Below the pieces are notes generated by a model, which ran no database searches, had not been told where the DNA came from, and saw nothing but the letters and a program-made list of their open reading frames with translations. Below, piece after piece: positions 1 through 7,019 of a stretch of 40,829 bases of DNA. The DNA is from Streptomyces sp. SID9727 (lineage in GTDB: Bacteria; Actinomycetota; Actinomycetes; Streptomycetales; Streptomycetaceae), in the NCBI RefSeq assembly GCF_010550605.1, contig NZ_JAAGNI010000073.1, positions 1 to 40,829 of the forward strand, given 5' to 3'. Both the position numbers and the translations under genes were made by a program. The number at the start of each line of letters is the position of its first letter. The stretch's first letter is position 1.

Positions 1-85
1 CGGCTTCGGCCCGCCGGGCGCGCCGCAGGGCCGGCCGGGGCGCTGCCGGCCAGGGCGGCGGCGGGAACGTGGACAGGCGGGTCAT
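1..85 (-). CDS. Partial CDS, 5' end only, runs off the left edge
   Basis: An ATG at 85-83 on the minus strand follows a strong GGGAGGAG ribosome site at about 99-92. It overlaps the TGA of the upstream decarboxylase gene as ATGA, so the two are very likely translationally coupled in one operon. Only 28 codons are visible (MTRLSTFPPPPWPAAPRP..., rich in Pro, Ala and Arg), too little to name a family. From the operon position one would guess a partner or downstream enzyme or transporter for the decarboxylase product, but nothing in the visible residues shows this. Confidence 0.6.
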   Translation of the reverse strand, partial: MTRLSTFPPPPWPAAPRPALRRARRAEA

Positions 86-1503
86 GAAGTTCTCCTCCCG
101 TTCGATGGGTGTGCCGGGCGCGGGGGTCGGGCGCGCCCGGTCGAGGCCAGTTGCTCCACCCGGGCGTGCAGCTGGTCCAGGTGCAGTTCGGCTTCGGGTT
201 TGATCAGGACGCTGCGCATCACCCGGGCCGTCGGCGCGTCGGCCACGACGTCGGGTCTGCGCCGTGCGAAGTCCGCCGCGTCGGTCCGCAGCACACTGAG
301 GAACACGGGGTCCCGCTCGGCGTGCATGCCGTCCGTGAGCAGCCGGCCGGACGCGGCGTCGACGGCGGACAGCGACAGCGGCCGCGTCGCGGGGAAGTAG
401 CTGACGATGTCCAGCTGCGGTGCCTGGTACGTCTTCAGCTCCTCGGACGCCTCGATGCGCTCCGCCCATCCCACGGCCGCCCGGCGGCTGCCGGCCAGGA
501 CCTCGCCGAAGCCGTCCCGGGTCAGCGGCAGCAGCCGCAGCGTCAGCCAGAGCGCGGCGGCCGCCGCCCCGGCCCGCGAGCACTCCAGGCTGATCTCGCC
601 CAGGTGCAGTGCGGCCTCGGTGAAGTAGGTGTACGGCGAGTCGTGCGCGAGGTGGTTCCGGGCGGCTTCGTCGTTGAAGAGCACCGCCCCGCACCCGTAG
701 GGCTGGAGGCCGTGCTTGTGCGGGTCCACGACGACCGAGTCGCAGTCCGCGATCGCCCGCCACGGGCGCACGTCGATGCCTTCGGGCCGGTCCGAGCGCC
801 CGAGGAGCGCGTAGAACCCGCCGTAGGCGGCGTCCACGTGCACCCGTACGCCGTAACGCCGGGCCAGCGGCACCACCTCGTGCACCGGGTCGACCGCCCC
901 CAGGCCCGTCGTCCCCGTGGTCACCACCACCGTGCCGACCCGGCCGGCCGCGAGCAGCTTCTCCAGGGCGTCCAGATCGATGCGGCCCAGTCCGTCGGCG
1001 GGCACCCGGTGGCCCTCGACGCCGAGCACCCCGCACATGCGGGCGTGCGTGTAGTGGCACTCGGCGCTGTACGCGATTCCGCGTCCGGGATGCGTCTGGC
1101 GCGCCACGTACAGCGCCTCCAGGTTGGCCATGGTCCCGCTCGTCGTCAGGTGGCCCAGATGCGAGCCCCGGAAGCCGAACATCCCGGCGAGCAGGTCCAC
1201 GCACTCGCGTTCCATCTCGGTGGTGGCCGGGCCGCCCTCGGCGGCGTGGTTGTTCGGGTTGAACAGCATCGCCGTCACGTAACCGACGACCGCCGCGGGG
1301 TGGGGCGGCTTGACCATCTGCCCCGCGTAGCGCGGATGGAAGAACGGATAGTTGTCGTCCAGCCGCTTCGAGAACGCGGCGAACGCGGCACCGAACTCCT
1401 CGTCCCCGACCAGGTGCGACGGGTGCTCCCGGTACGGGCCGAAGCGCTCTCCCCAGTGTTCGGCCACGTCTACGGCACGCGGCAGCCAGTAACGAAGATC
1501 CAC
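82..1503 (-). CDS. Pyridoxal-phosphate-dependent decarboxylase (group II amino-acid decarboxylase fold)
   Basis: Fold-type I PLP enzyme of the glutamate/aromatic/histidine decarboxylase group, 473 aa from the chosen start. Visible hallmarks are TSGTMAN near residues 121-127 (phosphate binding and substrate region), HVDAAYGGF near 222-230 with the Asp that pairs with the pyridine nitrogen, and DPHKHG near 260-265 with Lys263 as the likely Schiff-base lysine. Such enzymes release CO2 from an amino acid to give an amine; the substrate cannot be read from sequence. The frame stays open upstream to an ATG at 1614, but GTG at 1503 is preferred: GGAAGG lies 6 nt before it and the extra 37 residues look non-homologous. 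The stop overlaps the start of the next gene (ATGA). Confidence 0.85.
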   Translation of the reverse strand: MDLRYWLPRAVDVAEHWGERFGPYREHPSHLVGDEEFGAAFAAFSKRLDDNYPFFHPRYAGQMVKPPHPAAVVGYVTAMLFNPNNHAAEGGPATTEMERECVDLLAGMFGFRGSHLGHLTTSGTMANLEALYVARQTHPGRGIAYSAECHYTHARMCGVLGVEGHRVPADGLGRIDLDALEKLLAAGRVGTVVVTTGTTGLGAVDPVHEVVPLARRYGVRVHVDAAYGGFYALLGRSDRPEGIDVRPWRAIADCDSVVVDPHKHGLQPYGCGAVLFNDEAARNHLAHDSPYTYFTEAALHLGEISLECSRAGAAAAALWLTLRLLPLTRDGFGEVLAGSRRAAVGWAERIEASEELKTYQAPQLDIVSYFPATRPLSLSAVDAASGRLLTDGMHAERDPVFLSVLRTDAADFARRRPDVVADAPTARVMRSVLIKPEAELHLDQLHARVEQLASTGRARPPRPAHPSNGRRTS

Positions 1504-1538
1504 GGTCGGCCTTCCGGTGGGGGGCAGCGGACGGCTCA

Positions 1539-1544
1539 GGTATA
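1539..1544 (-). promoter_or_regulatory. Possible -10 element (TATACC) for the decarboxylase gene
   Basis: TATACC on the minus strand lies about 36 nt upstream of the chosen GTG, a reasonable 5' leader length. No good -35 hexamer is visible at 16-18 nt, so this is a weak call. The divergent region 1504-1741 otherwise holds a short inverted repeat (CGGGCA/TGCCCG, 1643-1660) and no credible gene. Confidence 0.25.
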
Positions 1545-1741
1545 CGGAGCGGAGCGCAAGCCGACCGCAAGCGGTTCTTTGGCGGTTCTGGGTCGGCTCT
1601 GGCTCCGTTCTCAAGCGCCATAGCGGTCGCCGGGTGACACAACGGGCAGTCCCGTGCCCGCCCTAGCAGCTCCCGAGACGCGTGCGAGCCGCCCTTGCTG
1701 CACTCGGCGCGTCCGCCGAATCGAGCAGCAGGAGTTCCGTG

Positions 1742-3208
1742 ATGGTGACCAGACGCACTCTGATGACCGCCCTGAGCGTCACCGGCGCCGGGCTGTTCAC
1801 CGGCGCGGCTCTCACCCCGTTGATGACGGCGGGCGCCGCCCCGCGCGAAGCCGCCCCGGCCGGCACGGCCGTCCCCGTGGGCCCCGCCGTCCAGCCGTTC
1901 CAGGTGCCGCTGCCCCTGCTGCCGGTGCTGACCCCCGCCGCGACGCGCGGCGGCGCCGACGTCTACGACATCACGATGCGCCGCACCCGCGCCGAGATCC
2001 TGCCGGGCCTGAGCACCGACGTCCTCACCTACGACGGGCACTTCCCCGGCGGCATCGTGCGGGCCCGCTCCGGGCGCCCCGTGGTGATGCGCCAGCACAA
2101 CCAGCTGGGCGTCGACGCCTCGGTGCACCTGCACGGCTCCTCGGTCCCCGTCGACAGCGACGGCGGCCCGATGAACACCTTCGCCTCGGGCACGAGCCGC
2201 ACCTACACGTACCCCAACCAGCAGCCGCACGCCTCGCTCTGGTACCACGACCACGCCCACCACTCGGAGTCCGAGAACTGCTACCGGGGCCTGTCGGGCA
2301 GCTATCTGCTCACCGACGACGTGGAGGAATCGCTGCCGCTGCCGGCCGGGCGCTACGACGTCACCGTGGCGCTGCGCGACGCCCACTTCGACGACGACGG
2401 GCAGCTGCTGTACATCATGGACGACGCGGAGGGCCGCTCCACGATCCTCGCGAACGGCAAGCCGTACCCGTACCTCCGGGTCGCCGCCCGCAAGTACCGC
2501 TTCCGGCTGCTGAACTCGTCCAACCTGCGGTTCTTCGCGCTGCGCCTGGCCGACGGCTCGTCCTTCACACAGATCGGCTCCGACGGGGGCCTGCTGCCGC
2601 GCCCCTTCACCACCGACGCGCTGCTCCTGTCACCGGCCGAGCGCGCGGACATCGTCATCGACTTCTCCCGCTACCCGGTCGGCACCCGGCTCGTCCTGGA
2701 GAACACCCTCGGCCCCGGCGACCCGGACCGGACGGGCAAGGTCATGCGCTTCGACGTGGTGCGCAAGGCCGCCGACCCCAGCCGGGTGCCGTCCGTCCTG
2801 CGTACACTCCCGCCGCTGCCGCCGGTGACCGGGCGGCGCTCCTTCGACCTGAACGTCGCCCTCGTCGGCGGCGAACCGCAGGGCACCATCAACGGCCGCG
2901 TCTACGATCCGGCGCGCGTCGACACCGAGATCCCGTACGGCGCCAGCGAGGTCTGGACCGTCACCAACACCAACACCGACGTGCCGCACAACTTCCACAT
3001 GCACCTGGTGCAGTTCCGCGTCCTGGAACGCAACGGGAAGTCGCCGACCGGCGCCGAGGCGGGCCTGAAGGACACCGTGTGCCTGATGCCCGGCGAGACC
3101 GTCCGGCTTCAGGCGACGTTCGACTCCTACCGGGGCACCTACGTGTACCACTGCCACCTGCTCGACCACTCGGCGATGGGCATGATGGCGCAGATGCGCA
3201 TCCGCTGA
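1742..3208 (+). CDS. Multicopper oxidase, Tat-exported, CotA/phenoxazinone-synthase-like
   Basis: Secreted copper oxidase of 488 aa that couples one-electron oxidation of phenolic, aminophenolic or metal substrates to O2 reduction. All four copper-ligand segments are present: HLHG (H129, H131), WYHDH (H169, H171), HNFHMH (H416, H419, H421) and HCHLLDHSAMGM (H470, C471, H472, H476, M481), giving complete type 1, 2 and 3 sites. The N-terminus carries a twin-arginine-like signal (TRRTLM then a hydrophobic stretch to about residue 33), suiting export of a folded copper protein. The reading frame is open further upstream (1682), but ATG 1742 has AGGAG 7 nt before it and places the Arg pair at the very start. 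Substrate is unknown; length and motif order resemble CotA/PhsA-type three-domain oxidases. Confidence 0.9.
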   Translation: MVTRRTLMTALSVTGAGLFTGAALTPLMTAGAAPREAAPAGTAVPVGPAVQPFQVPLPLLPVLTPAATRGGADVYDITMRRTRAEILPGLSTDVLTYDGHFPGGIVRARSGRPVVMRQHNQLGVDASVHLHGSSVPVDSDGGPMNTFASGTSRTYTYPNQQPHASLWYHDHAHHSESENCYRGLSGSYLLTDDVEESLPLPAGRYDVTVALRDAHFDDDGQLLYIMDDAEGRSTILANGKPYPYLRVAARKYRFRLLNSSNLRFFALRLADGSSFTQIGSDGGLLPRPFTTDALLLSPAERADIVIDFSRYPVGTRLVLENTLGPGDPDRTGKVMRFDVVRKAADPSRVPSVLRTLPPLPPVTGRRSFDLNVALVGGEPQGTINGRVYDPARVDTEIPYGASEVWTVTNTNTDVPHNFHMHLVQFRVLERNGKSPTGAEAGLKDTVCLMPGETVRLQATFDSYRGTYVYHCHLLDHSAMGMMAQMRIR

Positions 3209-3232
3209 CCCGTCGCACCCGGGCACGCCCGT

Positions 3233-3247
3233 TCGAGTACCACTCGA
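3233..3247. repeat. Inverted repeat TCGAGT-acc-ACTCGA
   Basis: Perfect 6-bp arms with a 3-nt spacer, between the oxidase stop and the ribosome site of the small leader ORF. It could be an operator for the DUF1772 transcript or a small RNA hairpin; the sequence alone cannot tell. Confidence 0.45.
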
Positions 3248-3267
3248 CGTTCGCTGGAGGAACGCTC

Positions 3268-3387
3268 GTGATCCTGTCCAGGGCGGCCTCCGCGCCCGCG
3301 GCGGGAGCAGGAGCACCTCTATCCTCGTCAACAGCGCGCCTCGGCACCCCACTTACGCACCGGACAAGAGCGAGGACGTACCGATGA
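3268..3387 (+). CDS. Possible 39-aa leader ORF upstream of the DUF1772 gene
   Basis: GTG at 3268 has an ideal GGAGG (3256-3260) 7 nt upstream and opens a 39-codon frame rich in Ala, Ser, Thr and Arg, ending in TGA at 3385-3387. The stop overlaps the ATG of the next gene (ATGA), the arrangement expected for translational coupling. No family is recognised, the composition is unremarkable and there is no run of rare codons typical of an attenuator. It may be a coupling leader peptide or chance, but strong ribosome site plus exact stop/start overlap makes it worth recording. Confidence 0.35.
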   Translation: MILSRAASAPAAGAGAPLSSSTARLGTPLTHRTRARTYR

Positions 3388-4010
3388 CACCCAATCCGTA
3401 TCAGCAGCAGCAGGGCCCCACCGGCGGTCAGGCGCCGTACCAGCAGCCGTGGGGTCAGCCCGCCGCGCCCGTGCCGCCGCGGGAGGACCGCCCGAACAAG
3501 GCCGCGGGCTGCCTGCACATGATCTCGGTGATCACGCTCGGGCTCATGGCCGGCCTGTTCTTCGCCTTCGACGTCTCGGTCATGCCCGGTCTCGCCAAGA
3601 CCGACGACCGCACCTACGTCGCCGCGATGCAGCAGTTCAACGCGGAGATCGACGGCAACGGCCTGTTCGCGCTCATCTTCATGGGTGCCATCGTCGCGGC
3701 GGGCCTCGCCGCGTTCCTGGAGTTCCGCCGGGGGCGCAGGACCATCGCGCTGTGGGCCGGCCTCGCCGCCGTCCTCTACCTCGTCGTCCTGATGCTGACG
3801 ATGGGCGTCGAGATCCCGCTCAACAACCAGCTCGCCGACCTCGGCAACCCGGCCAAGATCCACGACTTCTCCCTGGTCGACAAGTTCAAGGGGACCTGGG
3901 AGTCCGTCAACATCTTCCGTACGCTCCTCAACACGGCGGCCCTGGGCTGCGCGGCGTACGCCGCCAAGCTGCACGGCCGCGCCGAGGCGCTGCTGTCCGC
4001 CGGCCGCTGA
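3384..4010 (+). CDS. DUF1772 / anthrone-oxygenase-family membrane protein
   Basis: 208-aa integral membrane protein. A Gln/Pro-rich cytosolic head (residues 1-35, PYQQQQ and PYQQPW) precedes four predicted hydrophobic helices. Family-like segments are GLFFAFDVSVMPGL near 55-68, the helix-ending motif EIPLNNQL near 140-150, and W-E-S-V-N-I-F-R-T-L-L-N near the C-terminus. The family is named for fungal anthrone oxygenases, but bacterial members are mostly uncharacterised, so a redox role is only inferred. The start ATG follows GAGG at close range and overlaps the stop of a possible leader ORF. It converges on a second, divergent-sequence family member (4072-4566), an unusual tail-to-tail paralogue pair. 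Confidence 0.75.
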   Translation: MTPNPYQQQQGPTGGQAPYQQPWGQPAAPVPPREDRPNKAAGCLHMISVITLGLMAGLFFAFDVSVMPGLAKTDDRTYVAAMQQFNAEIDGNGLFALIFMGAIVAAGLAAFLEFRRGRRTIALWAGLAAVLYLVVLMLTMGVEIPLNNQLADLGNPAKIHDFSLVDKFKGTWESVNIFRTLLNTAALGCAAYAAKLHGRAEALLSAGR

Positions 4011-4023
4011 GCCGGCGCTTCTC

Positions 4024-4066
4024 CGGGAGGGCGGGTACGGGCACGGGCCCCGTACCCGCCCTCCCG
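4024..4066. terminator. Bidirectional terminator hairpin between convergent DUF1772 genes
   Basis: Perfect 18-bp inverted repeat: left arm 4024-4041, loop 4042-4048 (cacgggc), right arm 4049-4066. It lies between the stop of the plus-strand gene (4010) and that of the minus-strand gene (4072). There is no T-tract, as is usual for actinobacterial terminators. Confidence 0.8.
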
Positions 4067-4071
4067 CGTGT

Positions 4072-4566
4072 TCAGCTGCCGCCGTTCAGGACGAGGGCCC
4101 AGCACAGCAGCCCGGTGGCGGCCGTGCACAGCAGTGTCCGCAGCACGTTCCCGCGCGCCCAGGCCCCCTCGAACGCCGCCCGCACCGCCTCGGGCCGCGC
4201 GATCCCGTCCACCGGGCCCGCCGCCTCCAGCGCGTTGTTCAGCGGGATGTTCAGTCGGCTGGTGACCCCCATCGACGCGATGTAGCAGACGAGCGCCGCG
4301 ACGGTCGGCACCACGGCGTCCCGGTTCCCGCCGCCGAACTGGAGCCCGACCGCGAGCCCCGTGAACACGAGGGCCCCGATGTAACCGAGCACGAACCATC
4401 CGTTGAGGATGGCCACGTTGACCCGCTGCATCACATCGATGAACGTACGGTCCCCCGCACCGCGCAGCGCCGGCATCACGGAGATGGCGAAGCCGTAGAA
4501 CAGCCCGCTGACCAGCCCCGTCGTCACGGTGGCCGCGATGAGCGCGAGCGTTTGTGCGATCTCCAT
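4072..4566 (-). CDS. DUF1772 / anthrone-oxygenase-family membrane protein (second copy)
   Basis: 164-aa membrane protein with four hydrophobic segments. It shares with its convergent neighbour the order GLFYGFAISVMPAL, DRTFIDVMQRVN, the RLNIPLNNAL motif and a final W-x-R-x-N-V-L-R-T-L-L helix, but is otherwise clearly divergent and lacks the Gln/Pro-rich head. That argues for old paralogues or separate acquisition rather than recent duplication. The ATG has GAAGGG about 9 nt upstream. The upstream region (4567-4680) is relatively AT-rich and contains two TTGAC hexamers on the minus strand and a CTTG-tt-CAAG dyad, suggesting a regulated promoter. The biochemical role is unknown. Confidence 0.75.
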   Translation of the reverse strand: MEIAQTLALIAATVTTGLVSGLFYGFAISVMPALRGAGDRTFIDVMQRVNVAILNGWFVLGYIGALVFTGLAVGLQFGGGNRDAVVPTVAALVCYIASMGVTSRLNIPLNNALEAAGPVDGIARPEAVRAAFEGAWARGNVLRTLLCTAATGLLCWALVLNGGS

Positions 4567-4733
4567 TGCCTGACCCTTCAGCTTCTGCCGGTGCGGCGGT
4601 GCTTGTTCAAGTCAACTCTCCTCTGCGCAAAGGGAATGCAACAGGAAGGTCAAGTGCCGGAGTCCAGAGTACGGGGGCGCCCGCGGCGGCGGGGCGCAAT
4701 TGTGGCAGCCTGCGCGGGTGGACGATCCAGACG

Positions 4734-5270
4734 TCAGGGCCGGAAGCGGGTCTGGCTGAACGCCTCGCCCCGGCCGAACGCGAGGACCTTCGTCGGCCGG
4801 ACCGCGAACACCGGGACGACCGCGCCCGGCTCCCCGGAGGTCTCCGGCTGGGGTCCCTCCGGCCGGTGCCGGAAGCCGCCCTCGACCACGTCGTACGGCC
4901 ACCCGATCTTCGCCATCCACAGCTCCGCGAGCCGCTCCAGCGTCCCGCGCTCGGCGACCCGCAGCGCGGGCCCCTCGACGATGACGTCGAGCCCCCGCGC
5001 GTACGCGTTGTTGCCCGTCGTCAGGACGCAGTTCGGATTCCGGGTGAGGTTGCGGCCCTTCTGCTCTTCGAGCCCCGTCGAGAAGTGCAGCGCCCCGTCG
5101 AGCCACACCGCCGGCAGCGGCGTCACATGCGGCCGCCCGTCGGGCCGGACCGTCGAGAGCCAGAAGACCTCGGCCCGCTGGAGTACGGCCACCACCTCGG
5201 CCCACGGGGTCGCCGTCGCACCGGCACTGCTGTAGTCGGGATGAAGCTCCGCCACGGGTTCGTTCGTCAT
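4734..5270 (-). CDS. Pyridoxamine 5'-phosphate oxidase-fold protein (FMN/F420-binding type)
   Basis: 178-aa split-barrel protein. The segment VFWLSTVRPDGRPHVTPLPAVW near residues 32-53 is the usual first strand pair of the PNPOx-like/F420-dependent family, followed by LHFSTGLEEQKGRNL and NPNCVLTTG, the typical cofactor-phosphate region. Family members bind FMN, F420 or haem and reduce or oxidise small molecules; which applies here cannot be read. The ATG at 5270 lies downstream of GAGGA and GGCGGA purine runs. It is divergent from the acetyltransferase at 5388 with a 117-bp shared upstream region. The frame extends further upstream on the minus strand, but that part is the shadow of the acetyltransferase gene. 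Confidence 0.8.
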   Translation of the reverse strand: MTNEPVAELHPDYSSAGATATPWAEVVAVLQRAEVFWLSTVRPDGRPHVTPLPAVWLDGALHFSTGLEEQKGRNLTRNPNCVLTTGNNAYARGLDVIVEGPALRVAERGTLERLAELWMAKIGWPYDVVEGGFRHRPEGPQPETSGEPGAVVPVFAVRPTKVLAFGRGEAFSQTRFRP

Positions 5271-5387
5271 GATTCCGCCGTCCTCGACCTGGTCCTGGGA
5301 CCTCCAGTCTGCGCGGCGGCCAAGCCCCCGCCCGCACGCGCGGCCGCTCGCGGCCCGTCGCTCCCCGGAACAGTCCAGCATGGCCCC

Positions 5388-5417
5388 ATGGACATGGACA
5401 TGGACATGGACATGGAT
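5388..5417. repeat. Hexanucleotide tandem repeat (ATGGAC)4-ATGGAT over a start codon
   Basis: Five consecutive 6-bp units, the last with one change, begin exactly at the presumed initiation codon of the following acetyltransferase. Each unit is an in-frame Met-Asp, so the repeat offers five alternative ATG starts without altering the frame. Slippage would change copy number, and hence spacing between any upstream signal and the body of the gene. Confidence 0.9.
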
Positions 5418-5852
5418 ACGGAGAAGGACGACGCCGTCCTCGTGCGCCCCGCCCTCGCGGCGGAGGCCGACGCGCTGGCGGGGATCGACCCCGGACGGCG
5501 TACGAGCATCGAGACGTGGTGCCGGCGGGGCGTGGCGTACGTGGCGCGGGACGCGGCGTCCGGGACGCCCCTCGGGTACTGCGTGCTGGAGTACACGTTC
5601 TTCGAGCAGGGCTTCGTCACCCTCCTGATGGTGGCCCCCGAGGCCCGGCGTCGGGGCGTGGGGCACCGGCTGCTGGAAGCAGCGGCTGCCATGTGCACCA
5701 CCCCGAAGCTGTTCACCTCGACCAACATCTCCAACCAGCCCATGCAACGCCTGCTCCAACGCGCCGGCTGGACCCCGGCGGGCCTCCTCCACGGCCTGGA
5801 CGAGGGCGACCCGGAGCTGTTCTACCTGCAAAAAGGGCGTGGGCTCCGGTGA
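5388..5852 (+). CDS. GNAT-family N-acetyltransferase with a (Met-Asp)5 N-terminus
   Basis: 154-aa acetyltransferase of the Gcn5-related fold. The acetyl-CoA pyrophosphate loop is seen as EARRRGVGHRLL near residues 85-96, after strand VTLLMVAP, and the C-terminal half has the usual LLQRAGWTPAGLLHGLDEGDPELFYLQK. The protein starts MDMDMDMDMDTEKDD because the gene begins in a hexanucleotide repeat; the true start could be any of five ATGs. No good ribosome site precedes the first ATG. The substrate (small amine, aminoglycoside or protein N-terminus) is not predictable. It is followed after 23 nt by an APH-like kinase on the same strand. Confidence 0.85.
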   Translation: MDMDMDMDMDTEKDDAVLVRPALAAEADALAGIDPGRRTSIETWCRRGVAYVARDAASGTPLGYCVLEYTFFEQGFVTLLMVAPEARRRGVGHRLLEAAAAMCTTPKLFTSTNISNQPMQRLLQRAGWTPAGLLHGLDEGDPELFYLQKGRGLR

Positions 5853-5862
5853 AGCCCGCAGT

Positions 5863-5868
5863 TACGCT
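5863..5868 (+). promoter_or_regulatory. -10-like hexamer TACGCT for a leaderless gene
   Basis: TACGCT ends 7 nt before the ATG at 5876, and no ribosome site lies between. This spacing puts the transcription start at or next to the A of ATG. Confidence 0.45.
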
Positions 5869-5875
5869 CGTCCCC

Positions 5876-6928
5876 ATGTCGAACCCCCTTCCGCTGACCG
5901 CCCCCCTGCTCTCCGCCATGGGCGGCGTCCCCGCGCAGGCCGAGCCCTTGGACAGCAGCCCCCGGTCCCGGGTGTGGCGGGTGAGGGCGGCGGACGGGCG
6001 GCCCGTGATCCTCAAGCAGATCACCGACGACGGGGACACCCGCGCCGACGCGGACGCGCGCTTCGCCCGGGAGGCCGCCGGACTGCGCCTCGCGGGACGC
6101 GGCTCCGTGGCGCCCGCGCTGCTCGCCGCGGACCCGGCCGAGCGGGTCATGCTCCTCGAATACGTGGACGACCTCGGCCGCACCGACGACTGGATGCCCG
6201 GGTACGCCGACGCGCTCGCCCGGCTCCACGCCCTGACCGGGCCCGCCGACGCGGGCGCGCTCCCGGCCTGGTCGGGCCCCACGGCCGCCGACGCGGAGTC
6301 CTTCCTCGCCCTCGCCCGCGCGCTCGACGTGCCCGTACCGGCCGCCGTCCCGGACGAGCTCGCCGGGCTCCTGGACCGGCTCGACCCCACCGGGCACCAC
6401 GCCCTGCTCCACGGCGACCCCTGCCCCGGCAACGACCTCCGCACCCCGGACGGCGTCCGCTTCGTCGACTTCGAGGGCGCCGCCCTCGGCAACGGCCTCG
6501 TCGAGCTCGCGTACTTCCGCATCGGCTTCCCCACCTGCTGGTGCGCCCTGTCGGTCACCGCCGCGCCGCTCACGGAGGTCGAGGCCGTCTACCGGAGCAC
6601 CTGGCGCGACCTCACGGGCAGGGACGTGCCGGGCGACCTCGCCGACGCGTGCGCGGGCTGGCTCATCCAGGGCGACGCGCTGGTCGAACGGGCCCGGCGG
6701 GGGACGGCCGACCACCTCGCCCGGGTGCCCGCCGAGGACTTCGAGTGGGGGTACGTCTCCGCCCGCGAACGCCTCGTCCACCGCCTGGGCGTGGTCGCGG
6801 ACCTCACCCGCGGCCACGACCGCCTGCACGCGCTCGGCGGCCTCACTTCCGCCCTGGCCGCCCGCCTGCTGGAGAACTGGCCGACCCTGCGCCCGCTGCC
6901 CGCACCGGACGAGCGGCCCTGGTACTGA
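5876..6928 (+). CDS. Aminoglycoside-phosphotransferase-fold kinase (APH family)
   Basis: 350-aa protein with the APH/choline-kinase fold. VILKQITDD near residues 41-50 holds the ATP-binding Lys, LLEYVDD near 90 is the hinge, HGDPCPGND near 178-187 is the Brenner catalytic loop (Asp as base, Asn as metal ligand), and VDFEGAALGN near 195-204 replaces the DFG-type metal site (D-x-E). Such kinases phosphorylate small molecules (antibiotics, sugars, choline-like compounds) or are biosynthetic; the substrate is unknown. The start appears leaderless. The gene follows an acetyltransferase on the same strand, a pairing that suggests but does not prove small-molecule modification or resistance. Confidence 0.8.
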   Translation: MSNPLPLTAPLLSAMGGVPAQAEPLDSSPRSRVWRVRAADGRPVILKQITDDGDTRADADARFAREAAGLRLAGRGSVAPALLAADPAERVMLLEYVDDLGRTDDWMPGYADALARLHALTGPADAGALPAWSGPTAADAESFLALARALDVPVPAAVPDELAGLLDRLDPTGHHALLHGDPCPGNDLRTPDGVRFVDFEGAALGNGLVELAYFRIGFPTCWCALSVTAAPLTEVEAVYRSTWRDLTGRDVPGDLADACAGWLIQGDALVERARRGTADHLARVPAEDFEWGYVSARERLVHRLGVVADLTRGHDRLHALGGLTSALAARLLENWPTLRPLPAPDERPWY

Positions 6929-6938
6929 ACGGGCTGTC

Positions 6939-6950
6939 ACCCGTACGGGT
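6939..6950. repeat. 12-bp perfect palindrome ACCCGTACGGGT
   Basis: Lies in the 91-bp gap between the kinase and the VOC-family gene. It could be an operator for the VOC gene or part of a weak terminator. The same arms (ACCCGT/ACGGGT) recur with a 2-nt spacer at 38763-38776. Confidence 0.4.
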
Positions 6951-7019
6951 CGATTCCGCTCGCGCGGGGTCCGGGTAAGGACGGCCCGTCCGTCCCCGAG
7001 CAGCCTCCCGGAGGCACCC

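Noticed and set aside
109..1623. Long plus-strand open frame (about 500 codons) opposite the decarboxylase
   Set aside because: Arg/Gln/Val-rich antisense shadow of a gene with clear PLP motifs; no domain, and codon bias favours the minus strand.
4567..4660. TTGACC/TTGACT hexamers upstream of the minus-strand DUF1772 gene as another MerR promoter
   Set aside because: No good -10 lies at 17-20 nt from either hexamer and the flanks lack a proper dyad, so no regulator type was assigned.
4554..5387. Plus-strand frame that continues into the acetyltransferase and would give a 432-aa protein
   Set aside because: The first part is antisense to the PPOX-fold gene and has no domain; the family-like sequence starts at 5388.
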